This document shows, one piece after another, positions 42,116 to 52,300 of a DNA stretch of 64,000 nt. Source of the DNA: Verrucomicrobiota bacterium (lineage in GTDB: Bacteria > Verrucomicrobiota > Verrucomicrobiia > Limisphaerales > JACPZS01); NCBI GenBank assembly GCA_016195385.1, contig JACPZS010000161.1, positions 39,173-103,172 of the forward strand. The letters are read 5' to 3'. Position numbers and translations under genes: made by a program. Below the pieces are notes generated by a model that saw only the letters and a program-made list of their open reading frames with translations, searched no databases and was not told where the DNA came from. Every line of letters begins with the position of its first letter. The stretch's first letter is position 1.

Positions 42116-42775
42116 ATGAACATCAAAGTCACTTACTACCTCGAAGTCATCTCGTCGTGGTGCTACTGGACCGAGCCGGCGTGGGCGGAACTTAAGCAGC
42201 GCTACACGGGCCGCGCCGAGTTCGGCTGGAAGCTCGCGCTGATGGACTCGTCCGGCCTGCCCGTCTCGCGCAACCAGTGCGACTGGTTTTACCGCCGCAG
42301 CGGCAGCATTGTGCGCTCGCCCTTCATGCTCAACTCCGGGTGGTTTGAACCGGAACTCAAGGAATACCTCGCGCCCAATCTCGTCGCGGAAGCGGCGAAG
42401 GACTTCGGCGTGACCGATGACCGCGTGCGGCTCGCCATCGCCCACGCCGGCTTGCGCGAAGGCCGCAAAGTCGGGCGCTGGGAGGAATCCGCAGCGATCG
42501 CGGCCGCCGTTGCCGGACTCGACGCCGAGGCGCTGCGCAAAAAAGCTCAATCGCCGGAGATTGAAAAACGCGCGCGCGCGACGACGGCGGAATTTCACGC
42601 GCTGCAAGTGAACCAACGGCCGACGTTCGTGCTCGAAAGCAACATTGGCGACCGCGCGGTTTTCTCCGGCCTGGCGAGCGCCGCGCCCATTGCCGCCACC
42701 ATCGAGGCGATGCTGAACGACTCGGCGGCCTACGCCACGCACGCCGCGCATTTTGGTGGAGTGCCTACAAATTGA
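42116..42775 (+). CDS. DsbA-family (FrnE/HCCA-isomerase-like) thioredoxin-fold protein
   Basis: 219 residues. Starts KVTYYLEVISSWCYWTEPAW, the place where DsbA-like proteins have a D-x-x-C-P-W-C active site. Here only the second Cys remains (SSWCYW), so it is a monothiol, as in 2-hydroxychromene-2-carboxylate isomerases and glutathione-dependent members. Typical helical insert (AAKDFGVTDDRVRLAIAHAG, VGRWEESAAIAAAVAGLDAE) and thioredoxin-fold end QRPTFVLES. ATG 42116. No signal peptide. Confidence 0.82.
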   Translation: MNIKVTYYLEVISSWCYWTEPAWAELKQRYTGRAEFGWKLALMDSSGLPVSRNQCDWFYRRSGSIVRSPFMLNSGWFEPELKEYLAPNLVAEAAKDFGVTDDRVRLAIAHAGLREGRKVGRWEESAAIAAAVAGLDAEALRKKAQSPEIEKRARATTAEFHALQVNQRPTFVLESNIGDRAVFSGLASAAPIAATIEAMLNDSAAYATHAAHFGGVPTN

Positions 42776-43488
42776 ACCGATCAGGAAATCCGGAATGTGC
42801 GCGGTCAGAATTCCTAAAACAAATTGATTTCTGTCGCATGTATCTCGTTCGCACTGAATTTGCGGTCAAAGAGTTTATCCAGATACTGATTCAAACTCGA
42901 AAATTTTTGAGCGCTGTGGAAGAAGAGGCAACTAGGCTTCAGTTCCAAGAACTATTTGAGAATGAGCCAACCTTCACGAGTGAGTGGAATATGGGTGAAT
43001 CTGCGACTCTTTCTAGAATCAAACCATTCGTTCAATGGAAAATGAAAGCGTCCGCTTTGCGTTGTGTCCAGGATGTGTGCGCGACCGGACTTTTGCAAAT
43101 AGCCAAGCAAGGGATCGCCCTTCAATACCAAGGGAACTGGAAAAAAGACTGCCCGCTTGGACGTCAAATAGAAAACGAGTACCTCAGAAATGTAATTTGG
43201 CATGGACGCAACCAGGCGATGCACTACGAAGAAGAGTTGTTGCCATTCAAAAAGGATCCCACAAAGGAAGAGAAGAAAAAACCGAAATACAAACAACAGG
43301 AGGACATGATCAAATGTTTCTCGAACTTAGGGACAAATTTTTCGTTGATAAATAATCCAAAAGTCTGCCTCGCCAGGAAAGTCGTAGAGTTGCTCGGCTG
43401 GGACTCATACGAGAATTTCAGAGGAGATTTGCAGAGTTTGCTTATGCCTGAATCAAGTGTTCGAGAAGTCGGCGCGTCGCCAAAATGA
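42772..43488 (+). CDS. Hypothetical protein, AT-rich
   Basis: 238 residues from a TTG at 42772 (overlapping the DsbA-like stop), or 216 from an ATG at 42838. Not recognised. Helical, charged, with basic and acidic clusters (KKDPTKEEKKKPKYKQQEDM). Contains WHGRNQAMHYEE, a helical stretch similar in style to HEPN/abortive-infection-type proteins (R-N-x-x-x-H), which would be an RNase motif. This is a suggestion only. Base composition is clearly lower in GC than neighbours, which points to transfer. Confidence 0.6.
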   Translation: MNRSGNPECARSEFLKQIDFCRMYLVRTEFAVKEFIQILIQTRKFLSAVEEEATRLQFQELFENEPTFTSEWNMGESATLSRIKPFVQWKMKASALRCVQDVCATGLLQIAKQGIALQYQGNWKKDCPLGRQIENEYLRNVIWHGRNQAMHYEEELLPFKKDPTKEEKKKPKYKQQEDMIKCFSNLGTNFSLINNPKVCLARKVVELLGWDSYENFRGDLQSLLMPESSVREVGASPK

Positions 43489-43500
43489 TCACGTGCTCGC

Positions 43501-44328
43501 ATGCACACTGAACTGAAAGACAAAGTTGTCCTCATCACCGGCGCGTCGGGTGGAATTGGTTCCGCGATGGCGCGACAGTTTGGCGGTGAGGGCGCGAAGC
43601 TGGTGCTCCATTGCCGGTCGAATCCTGCGCGGGCGAAGGCGCTGCAACGCGAGTTGAGGGGCGTTGAGTCCATCGTCGTGCGGGCAGATTTGACGAAGGA
43701 GGGCGAAGTGAAGCGGCTGTTCGCCGAAGCCCGGAAACGGTTTGGTCAAGTGGACACGCTGGTCGCCAACGCCGGTTCGTGGGAGGCTCGTGACATTCCG
43801 TTGCACAAAATGTCACTCGCGCAGTGGCAGCGCACGCAGGACGCCGTGCTCACGTCTGCGTTTCTCAGCTTGCGCGAATTCCTGCGAGTTGTCGCGAAAC
43901 AGAAACGCGGCAACGCCGTCCTCATCGCCTCGACATCCGGCGTCTTCGGCGAAGCCGGCCACGCGGATTACTCGGCAGCCAAGTCCGCGATGGCGTTCGG
44001 GCTGACGCGCACCTTGAAGAACGAAATCGCCCGCCTCGCGCCGCACACCGCTGATTATTGCGGTGGTCGCGTCAATTGCATCTGCCCCGGCTGGACGGTC
44101 GTGCCGCGCACCGCGTCCAAGCTTCGCGATGCCGCCGTCGTTCGTCGCGTCACGGCTACGATGGCGCTGCCGCAAATCGCGCGTCCGGATGACATCGCAC
44201 ACGCCGCGGTTTTCCTGTCGTCGGACGCGCTGGCCCGTCACATCACCGGCCAGACGCTCATCATCGCCGGAGGCATGGAGGGACGATTGCTCTGGCGACC
44301 GGAGGAAATTGATCCGGCGACGGTGTGA
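43501..44328 (+). CDS. Short-chain dehydrogenase/reductase
   Basis: 275 residues. Rossmann cofactor motif LITGASGGIGSAMARQFG, NAGSWEARD, active-site Ser in IASTSG and YSAAKSAMAFGLTRTL (Tyr-x3-Lys), then VNCICPGWTVVPRT. Close in layout to FabG-like 3-oxoacyl reductases, but with no fatty-acid genes adjacent. Substrate unknown. ATG 43501, 12 bases after the AT-rich gene. Confidence 0.92.
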   Translation: MHTELKDKVVLITGASGGIGSAMARQFGGEGAKLVLHCRSNPARAKALQRELRGVESIVVRADLTKEGEVKRLFAEARKRFGQVDTLVANAGSWEARDIPLHKMSLAQWQRTQDAVLTSAFLSLREFLRVVAKQKRGNAVLIASTSGVFGEAGHADYSAAKSAMAFGLTRTLKNEIARLAPHTADYCGGRVNCICPGWTVVPRTASKLRDAAVVRRVTATMALPQIARPDDIAHAAVFLSSDALARHITGQTLIIAGGMEGRLLWRPEEIDPATV

Positions 44329-44516
44329 TGAAGTGAATCTCGCTCGCCGTTTGCAACGAACCCGTTTCTTTGGAACGCCGAGTAATGCTCGGCGCGCCAA
44401 GTCGTTCAGGAAAAAGTTTCACAGCCATTTTTTTTCGTGCCTGCGAGCGACGGATCAGGTTTGTTATTGTCAAATTATATTTGTCAGTTGATTTCGATCT
44501 TCAGTGTCATTTCGAA

Positions 44517-45269
44517 ATGATCATTGTTGAAAATTTAGTGAAGTCGTACGCGACACAGCGCGTGCTGCACGGCGTCAGCATGAGCCAGCAGCGCGGCGAG
44601 GCGGTCGTCATCATCGGCCCGAGCGGCTGCGGCAAGAGCACGTTTCTGCGTTGCTTGAACCAGATGGAAAAACTTGATTCGGGGCGCATCACCATCGCGG
44701 GCATCACCATCTAAGCAAGCAGCGGCCACGCGACTCGCGCGCAACGCGAGCAGCAGCGGCAGTTGCGATTGCGCGCCGGCATGGTGTTCCAAAGCTTCAA
44801 TCTCTTTCCGCATCTCACCGTGCTGCGGAACCTCACCGAAGCGCCGGTCGTCGTGAAAGGCGTCAGCGAAGAACAGGCCGGGCAGCGCGCGCGAGAGTTG
44901 CTCGCCAAAGTCGGGCTGTCCGAAAAGGCGGATTTTTATCCGGCACAGCTTTCCGGTGGCCAGCAGCAGCGCGTCGCCATCGCACGCGCGCTGGCGATGG
45001 AACCGGAGGTCATGCTGTTCGACGAGCCGACCAGCGCGCTGGATCCGGAACTGCGCGACGAAGTGCTGAACGTGATGCGGCAACTCGCCGAGGAAGGCAT
45101 GACGATGCTGGTGGTCACGCACGAAATGAACTTCGCGCGCGAGATGGCGGATCGAATTCTGTTTTTCGATGGCGGCCACATTGCCGAGGAAGGCACGCCC
45201 GAGGAAATTTTCACCGCGCCGAAGCGCGAGCGCACACGGGAATTTCTCAAAAAAGTGTTGCTGAACTGA
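44517..45269 (+). pseudogene. Amino-acid ABC transporter ATP-binding gene with an in-frame TAA
   Basis: 251 codons in one frame from ATG 44517, interrupted at codon 66 by TAA (44712-44714). The first part has the P-loop IIGPSGCGKSTFLRCLNQME; after the stop come [18 protein letters not shown], signature [15 protein letters not shown], Walker [17 protein letters not shown] and VVTHEM, all typical of GlnQ/HisP-type ATPases. No length or frame loss elsewhere, so a single point change broke it. No permease or solute-binding gene is next to it. A restart at ATG 44781 would yield an ATPase lacking the P-loop. Confidence 0.85.
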
Positions 45270-45401
45270 AGTGGAATTCGGAGCGCGGATTTGGTATCCG
45301 CGCGTTGTGCGCACTACGGCAACCAGGGCATCAGGAACGCTGCTTGTGAACTTCCGAACCGTGCGGATAAAAAATCCACGCTCTACGACCGATGCGTCGG
45401 G

Positions 45402-47084
45402 CTACTTCTTCGGCTCTTCGGCTTTTGCCGGAGGCGAAGTCACCGTGAGCCAGAGTTGCTTCACCGATTCAATGACCAATTGGGAATAGCCATTGGGCAC
45501 GCCATTGTTGATGCCTGTCGTGACGAGTGAAGCCGCGGCCACGTGCTCGCGTTTTGATTGAACCTCGCTTACGACGATCTCGAACGGCCCGCTGAACGGC
45601 TTCGCGTCGGCGTTGGCCACAAGTTTGAGCGTTACGTCACCATTTTTTTCTGGCGCATCGACTGGTGCAACGGAAATGCCCACTGGCAAATCTTTCGCTG
45701 AAGCTTGCAACTTGGCCGCAAATCCAAACTGCCGTGTCACCGTGACTTTGATCTCGTTTGTTTTTCCCGCTTCCAACACGAACGCATCAGCCGCAACGAC
45801 CGCTTTGATTCCCGCAATCGTTCGCGTGACGCTCAAGCGGTAACGGTGATCGAAGCCACCACGATGAAGCACGCTGCCAACGGCAGTGACAAAGCTGCCG
45901 TCCTCCGGCGCGGTCCATTCGAGTTCCGGGTCGGCCATGCTGTTCTCGTCGCTGCGCGCGAGCGATTTGCCGCCGGCGTCTTCGATCTTGAGCCAGGCGT
46001 CGAGCGGAAACCCCAGCCGGCTGGAATGGATTTGGAACCAGAGGCGCTCGCCCTTTTTCGCCACGAACCGGAAACGATCTTCATCTCCAACGCGACCGAT
46101 GCTGCCGGTTACCGCGCCCGGAACTTTGAGCGCGTTCGCTTCGGCGAGAGAATCATTCGGCTCTTGTTCCTCCAATTCCACGCCGTCGCCGACGAGCGCG
46201 ACGACTTCGTTGTCAAAACCCGGAAAGCGCACTTTCGTTTGCTCGCAATCGGACGGTAGCGACGAGCCATCGAACTCGAAGCTTGGTTCTGAGTTGGAGC
46301 CAAAATTCCAGCCGACGCCGTGCAGTTTTATTTTCATTCCGCGTTGCACACCCAGTGGCAAAGTGTGCCGCAGCCACGGCCCATGGGAAAGATGCAGCCG
46401 GTAAACACACTTGCTGTTACCGGTGAAGGCGACGGTCGAATCTGCCGGATAGGCGAAGCCGAAAACTTGCAGCACGTAAATGCCGGCTTGCTTCGCCGTC
46501 CACGCGAGAAAGGGATCGAGCGTCCGGCCGTCGTCGTGGTTGAAGGCGACTTCAACGCCGCGCGCATCGACCAAGCGCAGCACGGCGTCGAGCGGCGACG
46601 CTAACGTGTAGGCTTCGAGCGCGGCAATGATCGTCTGGCCGGCGTTCAACTTCACCGCGAAGCAATCGACATCGCCGGATTTTTCGAGGCGGCCGTTGAT
46701 CCACACGGGAAAATTTTCAATGATCTGCGGTTTGGAGAAATCATCGTTCGGTTCCTGCTCGGCAAATTGAGGTTCGCGAGTGACCAAGAGAAAACGCGGC
46801 CCGCTCGCGCCTTGCTCGTTGAACACGCGCACTAGGTGCGGCCCAATCGGTGCATCGGGTGCAATGGTGATCGAGAAATTTCCGGCGTTGGTTTCTGCGC
46901 GAAATTCGATGCCCGGTGCATCCACCCACACTTTCACGGGCCACGGATCGAATTTGCCAATGGCAGTGACGGCATTGGTCGTGCCGAGTTGAAGCGCCAC
47001 GGGGAAAAAATGGTCGAGAGAAGGCCCGGCGGCGAAAGTGGTGAAACTCGAGGAGCCTAGTTCAAAAATCAGGAGAAGAACCAT
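45402..47084 (-). CDS. Secreted protein with pre-peptidase C-terminal (PPC) domains
   Basis: 560 residues from ATG 47084 (MVLLLIFELGSSSFTTFAAG), a signal peptide; the frame is open upstream without a better start. Two or more PPC-like domains: AEQEPNDDFSKPQIIENFPV, the domain with VDCFAVKLNAGQTIIAALEA, then EEQEPNDSLAEANALKVPGA, with VGDEDRFRFVAKKGERLWFQ. Such proteins occur next to DUF1501 and DUF1549/DUF1553 proteins in Verrucomicrobia and Planctomycetes, and that is so here (47515-48858 and 49382-53266). Probably part of an extracytoplasmic degradation or binding system. Confidence 0.85.
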   Translation of the reverse strand: MVLLLIFELGSSSFTTFAAGPSLDHFFPVALQLGTTNAVTAIGKFDPWPVKVWVDAPGIEFRAETNAGNFSITIAPDAPIGPHLVRVFNEQGASGPRFLLVTREPQFAEQEPNDDFSKPQIIENFPVWINGRLEKSGDVDCFAVKLNAGQTIIAALEAYTLASPLDAVLRLVDARGVEVAFNHDDGRTLDPFLAWTAKQAGIYVLQVFGFAYPADSTVAFTGNSKCVYRLHLSHGPWLRHTLPLGVQRGMKIKLHGVGWNFGSNSEPSFEFDGSSLPSDCEQTKVRFPGFDNEVVALVGDGVELEEQEPNDSLAEANALKVPGAVTGSIGRVGDEDRFRFVAKKGERLWFQIHSSRLGFPLDAWLKIEDAGGKSLARSDENSMADPELEWTAPEDGSFVTAVGSVLHRGGFDHRYRLSVTRTIAGIKAVVAADAFVLEAGKTNEIKVTVTRQFGFAAKLQASAKDLPVGISVAPVDAPEKNGDVTLKLVANADAKPFSGPFEIVVSEVQSKREHVAAASLVTTGINNGVPNGYSQLVIESVKQLWLTVTSPPAKAEEPKK

Positions 47085-47181
47085 GCCCCAGAGTCCGTTC
47101 GAGCGGGAACATCGGACTGGAGCTTGGAGCTTCAACGACCACGAGCTCAACGAATGGTTAGCCACGTCTCTCGTAATAAAC

Positions 47182-47484
47182 TCACATCTCCTCCGGCGTA
47201 GGTTTGCGAACGAGTGATAGCACCCGACGACTCGCCGCTCCAAACTCTCGAAAATGCTGGCGTGCCTGCGACAAACTCAACTCATAATTCGGGCCGCCGC
47301 GCACCTCGTCCGCGTCGTGGTCGTCCTGACCATCGTCCTCCCAAAAGCAAATAGGACAAATCTCGTAGCCGGCTCGCTCCGCAAGAGTCCGATGTCCGCA
47401 GCATGGGCAACGATACAAACTGCCATCTTCCGAACGCTTCTTGCTGACGTTGGTAAAGGGCATGGGGGCGAAGTGGCCTAACAT
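47182..47484 (-). CDS. CPCC family cysteine-rich protein
   Basis: 100 residues from ATG 47484 (or M8 at 47463). Core YRCPCCGHRTLAERAGYEIC, then PICFWEDDGQDDHDADEVRG, a zinc-ribbon of the Cys_rich_CPCC type. Function not known for the family; proteins of this type are often found in polymorphic-toxin or mobile contexts, but nothing here shows it. Sits between the PPC and DUF1501 genes of the cytochrome-type cluster, an odd insertion. Confidence 0.85.
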   Translation of the reverse strand: MLGHFAPMPFTNVSKKRSEDGSLYRCPCCGHRTLAERAGYEICPICFWEDDGQDDHDADEVRGGPNYELSLSQARQHFREFGAASRRVLSLVRKPTPEEM

Positions 47485-47514
47485 TCTCTTGAGCTGGGAG
47501 ATCTCACTCGGTGG

Positions 47515-48858
47515 CTACGCGAAGAGTTCCTTAATGAGCCGCCCGTTGCTCACCAGTTGCACCGGTCGGCCTGTGTTCGTGTGCAATACTTGCGCGTGGT
47601 CGATGCCCATCTTGGTGTAGAGCGACGCCGCGAAATCTTCCGGCCGGTAAACATTTTCCGCCGCGTAATAACCTTTCGCATCCGTTGCACCCACAACTTG
47701 CCCACGCGGAATGCTCGCGCCGGCCATCAGCACGGACATTGCGTGCGGCCAATGGTCGCGTCCGGCGTCCTTGTTCACTTTTGGAGTGCGCCCAAATTCG
47801 CCGAGCAAGATCACCATCGTCGAATCGAGCAGTCCGCGCTGATCGAGGTCGTTGATCAAGGCGGCGACGCCAGTGTCGAGCTTCTTGCCCTGGTCGCCGC
47901 GAAACGCCTCGAATACTTTCGTGTGATGATCCCAACCGCCGTTATACACCGTCACCCACGACACGCCGACTTCCACGAGCCGCCGCGCCAGCAGGAGACG
48001 CTGGCCAAAATCATTTCGTCCATACGCCTCGCGGACTTTTTCATCCTCGCGATGGACATCGAAGGCGGCCTGCGCTTTCGGCGACAACACGAGATCGACG
48101 CCTTGCTGATAATACTGATCGAAGGAAACCGCCGGGTCGTCGGCCAGCTTGTCCGCGTAGCGCTTCATCTGGTCGAGGGACGCGCGCAATTCGCGACGCG
48201 ATGACGCGCGGCTCTCGCTGATTTCCGGCGGCAGCACCACGTCGCGCACTTTGAAATTCGGCGAGTTCGGATAGCCATCGATCACGAACGGCGCGTGCTG
48301 ACCGCCGAGAAAATTCGGACCGCCGCTGCGCGACACTTGCGGCATCGACATGTAAGCCGGCATGCCGTCGTGCATCCCGCGATGATGCGACACCACCGAG
48401 CCGAACGACGGATGAAACGTGACGAACGCTCCGCACGCTACCGGCACCGGCGTCGGCGCGCCGGTCATCATGTAGTGATTGCCGCCACCGTGATTCGGAT
48501 CCTTGTGGCAGATGGAGCGGATGATCGTGAGCTTGTCGGCGGCTTTCGCGAGTTGCGGCACAGCTTCGCAAAACTGAACTCCCGGAACGGAAGTGGAAAT
48601 CGCCTTCAAGTCACCGCGAATCTCGGATGGCGCGTCGGGCTTCGGATCGAACGTTTCGTAATGCGAAGGCCCGCCATCGAGCCAGATGAGGATGCAGTTG
48701 ACCTGTTTGCCGGCGGCTTTGGCCAGCACCGCGTCCGGTGCGGCGTTGGCGCGAAGCCTGAGCAAATCCGTCAACCCCAGCCCCAGCACACCGCCGATGC
48801 CGAGTTGGAGAAAATCCCGGCGCGGCATCCCGGCGCAATTGTGTGTCAATCTGTGCAT
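47515..48858 (-). CDS. DUF1501 domain protein with Tat signal
   Basis: 447 residues from ATG 48858 (MHRLTHNCAGMPRRDFLQLG), a twin-arginine (R-R-D-F-L) signal. DUF1501, a sulfatase-like fold: ILIWLDGGPSHYETFDPKPD, HHRGMHDGMPAYMSMP, and VTVYNGGWDHHTKVFEAFRG, ending with GEFGRTPKVN and GRDHWPHAMSVLMAG. Members pair with DUF1549/DUF1553 proteins; the real substrate is not established. Lies between the PPC-CPCC genes and the large cytochrome gene. Confidence 0.93.
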   Translation of the reverse strand: MHRLTHNCAGMPRRDFLQLGIGGVLGLGLTDLLRLRANAAPDAVLAKAAGKQVNCILIWLDGGPSHYETFDPKPDAPSEIRGDLKAISTSVPGVQFCEAVPQLAKAADKLTIIRSICHKDPNHGGGNHYMMTGAPTPVPVACGAFVTFHPSFGSVVSHHRGMHDGMPAYMSMPQVSRSGGPNFLGGQHAPFVIDGYPNSPNFKVRDVVLPPEISESRASSRRELRASLDQMKRYADKLADDPAVSFDQYYQQGVDLVLSPKAQAAFDVHREDEKVREAYGRNDFGQRLLLARRLVEVGVSWVTVYNGGWDHHTKVFEAFRGDQGKKLDTGVAALINDLDQRGLLDSTMVILLGEFGRTPKVNKDAGRDHWPHAMSVLMAGASIPRGQVVGATDAKGYYAAENVYRPEDFAASLYTKMGIDHAQVLHTNTGRPVQLVSNGRLIKELFA

Positions 48859-48958
48859 GGCGGCTTGGTTGAAGTCTACCTTAGTCTTGTTTCGATGGAA
48901 GCATGAATCTTTTAAGAATTCCGTTGACATTATTTTGGGGCAAATTCAATAGAAGTTT

Positions 48959-49330
48959 ATGCAAATCAAACTCTCATTTCTAACGTTATTCATCGGACTT
49001 GCGATTTGCTTTTCGGCTTTCGGCAATAGATATGATGACGAAGAAAGAATCAGAAGAGCTTTAGAGCGAGCAAAGCAGCAGGAGCAAGCAGAACGGGCTG
49101 CGGCGAGAGAACGAGTGGATAGAGAAGAACGCGAACAACGTATCCGTGATAGCGGCGGTAATCCCGTGGCTAGGGGACCCACTGAGACTAACGTTCCCGT
49201 TGTGGTATTGGTATGCGTTATCGCTGGAACTGTATGTCTGGGATTCCCAATTTGGCTTGCTGTTGACCATTATCGTATGAAGGCTTGGGCTAAGGAACCC
49301 CATCCCGCATTTAAAAAGCCTACGAAATAA
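48959..49330 (+). CDS. Hypothetical membrane protein with coiled coil
   Basis: 123 residues, lower GC. Signal or membrane segment (KLSFLTLFIGLAICFSAFGN), then a strongly charged coiled coil (RIRRALERAKQQEQAERAAA, RERVDREEREQRIRDS), a second membrane helix (VPVVVLVCVIAGTVCLGFPI), and a basic tail. Unrecognised. It stands between divergent and convergent partners of the PPC/DUF1501/DUF1549 cluster on the opposite strand. Confidence 0.65.
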   Translation: MQIKLSFLTLFIGLAICFSAFGNRYDDEERIRRALERAKQQEQAERAAARERVDREEREQRIRDSGGNPVARGPTETNVPVVVLVCVIAGTVCLGFPIWLAVDHYRMKAWAKEPHPAFKKPTK

Positions 49331-49381
49331 ATTACTGTAGATCCTTTCTTCCCGGCTAATTCTCGCACATAAGATTGTCAC

Positions 49382-52300
49382 TCAATAATTAAACAAAAAT
49401 TCCGCCGAGTTCAGCAGCGACCATAGAATATCCTCCGTCGCGCTCTGGCGCGTTGCTCCCGGTGTGCTGAACGCAGTGATTGCTCGAGTTAATTCCTCCG
49501 CATTCGGCGCGCGGCTAAACGCAGCGAGGTAAAGTTCCGTGACAATGGCGTCGGGAGATTTGCTGCTGTCAGCGAGTGTATGCGCGCGGCCGGTCTTGTT
49601 TGCCAGCTTGGACTGGAGCGCCTTCGAGTTCATGAGATGCAGCGACTGCACGACGCTCAACTGGCGGTCGCGTTCGCACGGTGGATCGCTGCTGGGGTTC
49701 GGACGGTTGAAGGCGTCCATGAGTTGCGAATCGATCTTGTAGCTCCATGCCTGCGTCGCGCGTGAGCCGACCGGCAGCGCGTTCCAGGCGTCGGGCACGC
49801 CGGTGACGTCGTTGACCGCGTCGAGCAACACTTCCGCCGGAAGCCGCCGGCGATAAGCGCGGGAAAAATTCTTCGTGTCGCGCAGGTTCGTGTCGTTCGG
49901 CGTGGAACTGAGTTGATATAGTCGCGACTCCATGATGGTGCGCAAGAGGTGCTTCAAATCGTAACCGTGCCGCGCGAAATCTTCGGCGAGCGCGGTCAGC
50001 AACGCCGGGTTCACGCACGGATTGGAAATGCGGAAGTCATCGACCGGTTCGACGAGGCCGCGCCCGAAGAAAACCGCCCAGACGCGATTGACGGCGGCGC
50101 GCGCGAAGAAGGGATTGTCCGGCGCGGTCAGCCAGTCGGCAAGAGCGCGGCGTGGATCGACGCTTTCCTTCGCTGTCAGCGAACCGTCGAGTGGACGTGG
50201 CGGCATCACCGCGCCCGTGACGGGATGTTTCACCGTGCCGCCAGGCGCGAAGTAAAACGTCTCGGTGCCGGCGGAAATCGGTGGCGAAAGTCCCGCGCCT
50301 TTTTGCTTCACCGGGCCGAAAAAAGCGGCGAATTGATAGAAATCATCCTGGCTCCATTTTTCATTCGGATGATGATGGCACTTGGCGCATTCGAGGCGCG
50401 TGCCGAGGAAAAGCTGGCTGAACATCGTCGTCAACTCCGGCGGCTCGCGGCGGTCGCGATAAACCACCGCCGGTCCGTCGCGATGGTTCGTACCTTCGAC
50501 GAGGAGAATGTCGCGCACAAATTGATCGTACGGTTTGTTCGCGCGAAAAGTTTCGCGCAACCACTGGTCAAAGACGAAAACGCTTTTGATGCCAACGCGG
50601 TCGGGGTTTGGCCGCAGCAGGTCGGCCCATTTGTTTGCCCAGTAGTCGGCGTAGGCGGGATCGTCGAGGACGCGCGCGATGAAGCGGCGGCGTTTGTCAG
50701 GCGACGGATCGGCTAGAAACGCGCAGACTTCGTCGGGCGTGGGTAGAAGGCCAATAGCGTCCAGTTTGGCGCGGCGGAGAAACTCGGCGTCAGTGCAAAG
50801 CTCCGACGGGAAAATTCCGAGCCGTTGAAAATGTGCGTAGGCGAGCGGGTCGATGAAGTTGTTCGCAGGCAGCGCGGTGTATTGGGTCTCCGGCAGCAAA
50901 CGCTCGGTGGGAACAAGAATTTGCGCGTCCGCCACGAAACCCATGTAGCGCGCCACGACGACGCTTTGTCCCATGAGCGAACCGATGGTGATGATGCCGT
51001 GCTTGTCGGCTTTCGCGATCTCTTTGTCGTTCTCGGCGAACATCGCCAGCGGCGTGACGTCACGCACGCTGCCGTCGGAATAGTGCGCCTGCACGAGGAG
51101 ACGCTGTGTCGCGCCTTTGCGGTAGCGACGTTCCTTGGGAAAAACGGTGAGGCGCTCCAGCGCTGGCTCGTTGGTCACAGAGTAATTCATCCCTTCGCGC
51201 AGCCAGCGCACGAGCAATCGGTGCGTCTCCGAACCGCGCTCGAAACGCAATCCGCCTTCGTGCGGCAGCGCGGTCGTCGGCTTTTTGATGATGAGGCTTT
51301 CGTCCGGTGCGGCGGGAAAAATCCGGCGACCGCGATCTTCCTTCACGATCTCGGCGTAGTCTGCTTTCGGATCGTAGGAGAAGACGGAGAGTTTGAATCC
51401 GTTCTGTCCTTCGGGCTTGGCGTGGCACGCGCCGGCGTTGCAACCGGCTTTGCTCAAGGCGGGCAGCACGTCGCGCACGAAACTGACGGACGGTGGCGCG
51501 GCGTCGGAGTTTTGTGAATCAACTCCGCGCACGGTGACGGGAATTTGCGCGCGCCGGCCGCGAAAATGCGCTGTCAAAGTGCCCGTGCCGGGACGCAACG
51601 CGCGGAGTCCGCCACCGGGCAAAATCTCGAACGGCGCGGCGCGGCTGACTTCAAACCGCGCCTCGTCCGTCGCGTCGAACTCAAAGCCGTCCAAAGTTCG
51701 CGCGGTCACGAGCACGCCGTGACGCGGGAAGTCGAGGTCGAGTTGAATCGTGCTCGGCGCGAGGTCGAGCGCGACGATGCTGCCCGTTGGCAACGAACGA
51801 CGGGAGATTGATTTTATTTCCGTGGCCGTACTTTTTTGTGAGCTGTCCCGCTGAATCGGCACGCGGCGCTCCATAGCGATGACTTGCGTAACGGCGGCAT
51901 TCGTCGGCGCGGAAAGTTTTGCCAACGTTTTTCCTTCGTTATCCCAAACCGTGACCATGCCGTCCTGGCCACCGGCGAAGATTGTTTTCGCGTCTGGCGT
52001 CATCGCCACGCAAAAAACCGCGTCACCGGTTTCGCCGAGTTTACGTTCGTCGCCCGAGGCGGAACTTTGCTCGCCCGTGTGCGCTTTGAGGTTTTTGTAA
52101 GTGAACACGCCGCCGCCATCGGTCGCGGTGACAATGCTCGCGCCATCGCCTGGCCATTTCACCGAAGTGACGGCCGCCGAATGATTGCCGAGTGCGCTGA
52201 CTTTTTCGCGCGTGGCGATGTCCCAGACTTTGAGTTGCTTGTCCGCGCCGCCGCTGGCGACCTGCGTTGCGTTGGTGTTGAAGGCCACGGCGAGGACTTG

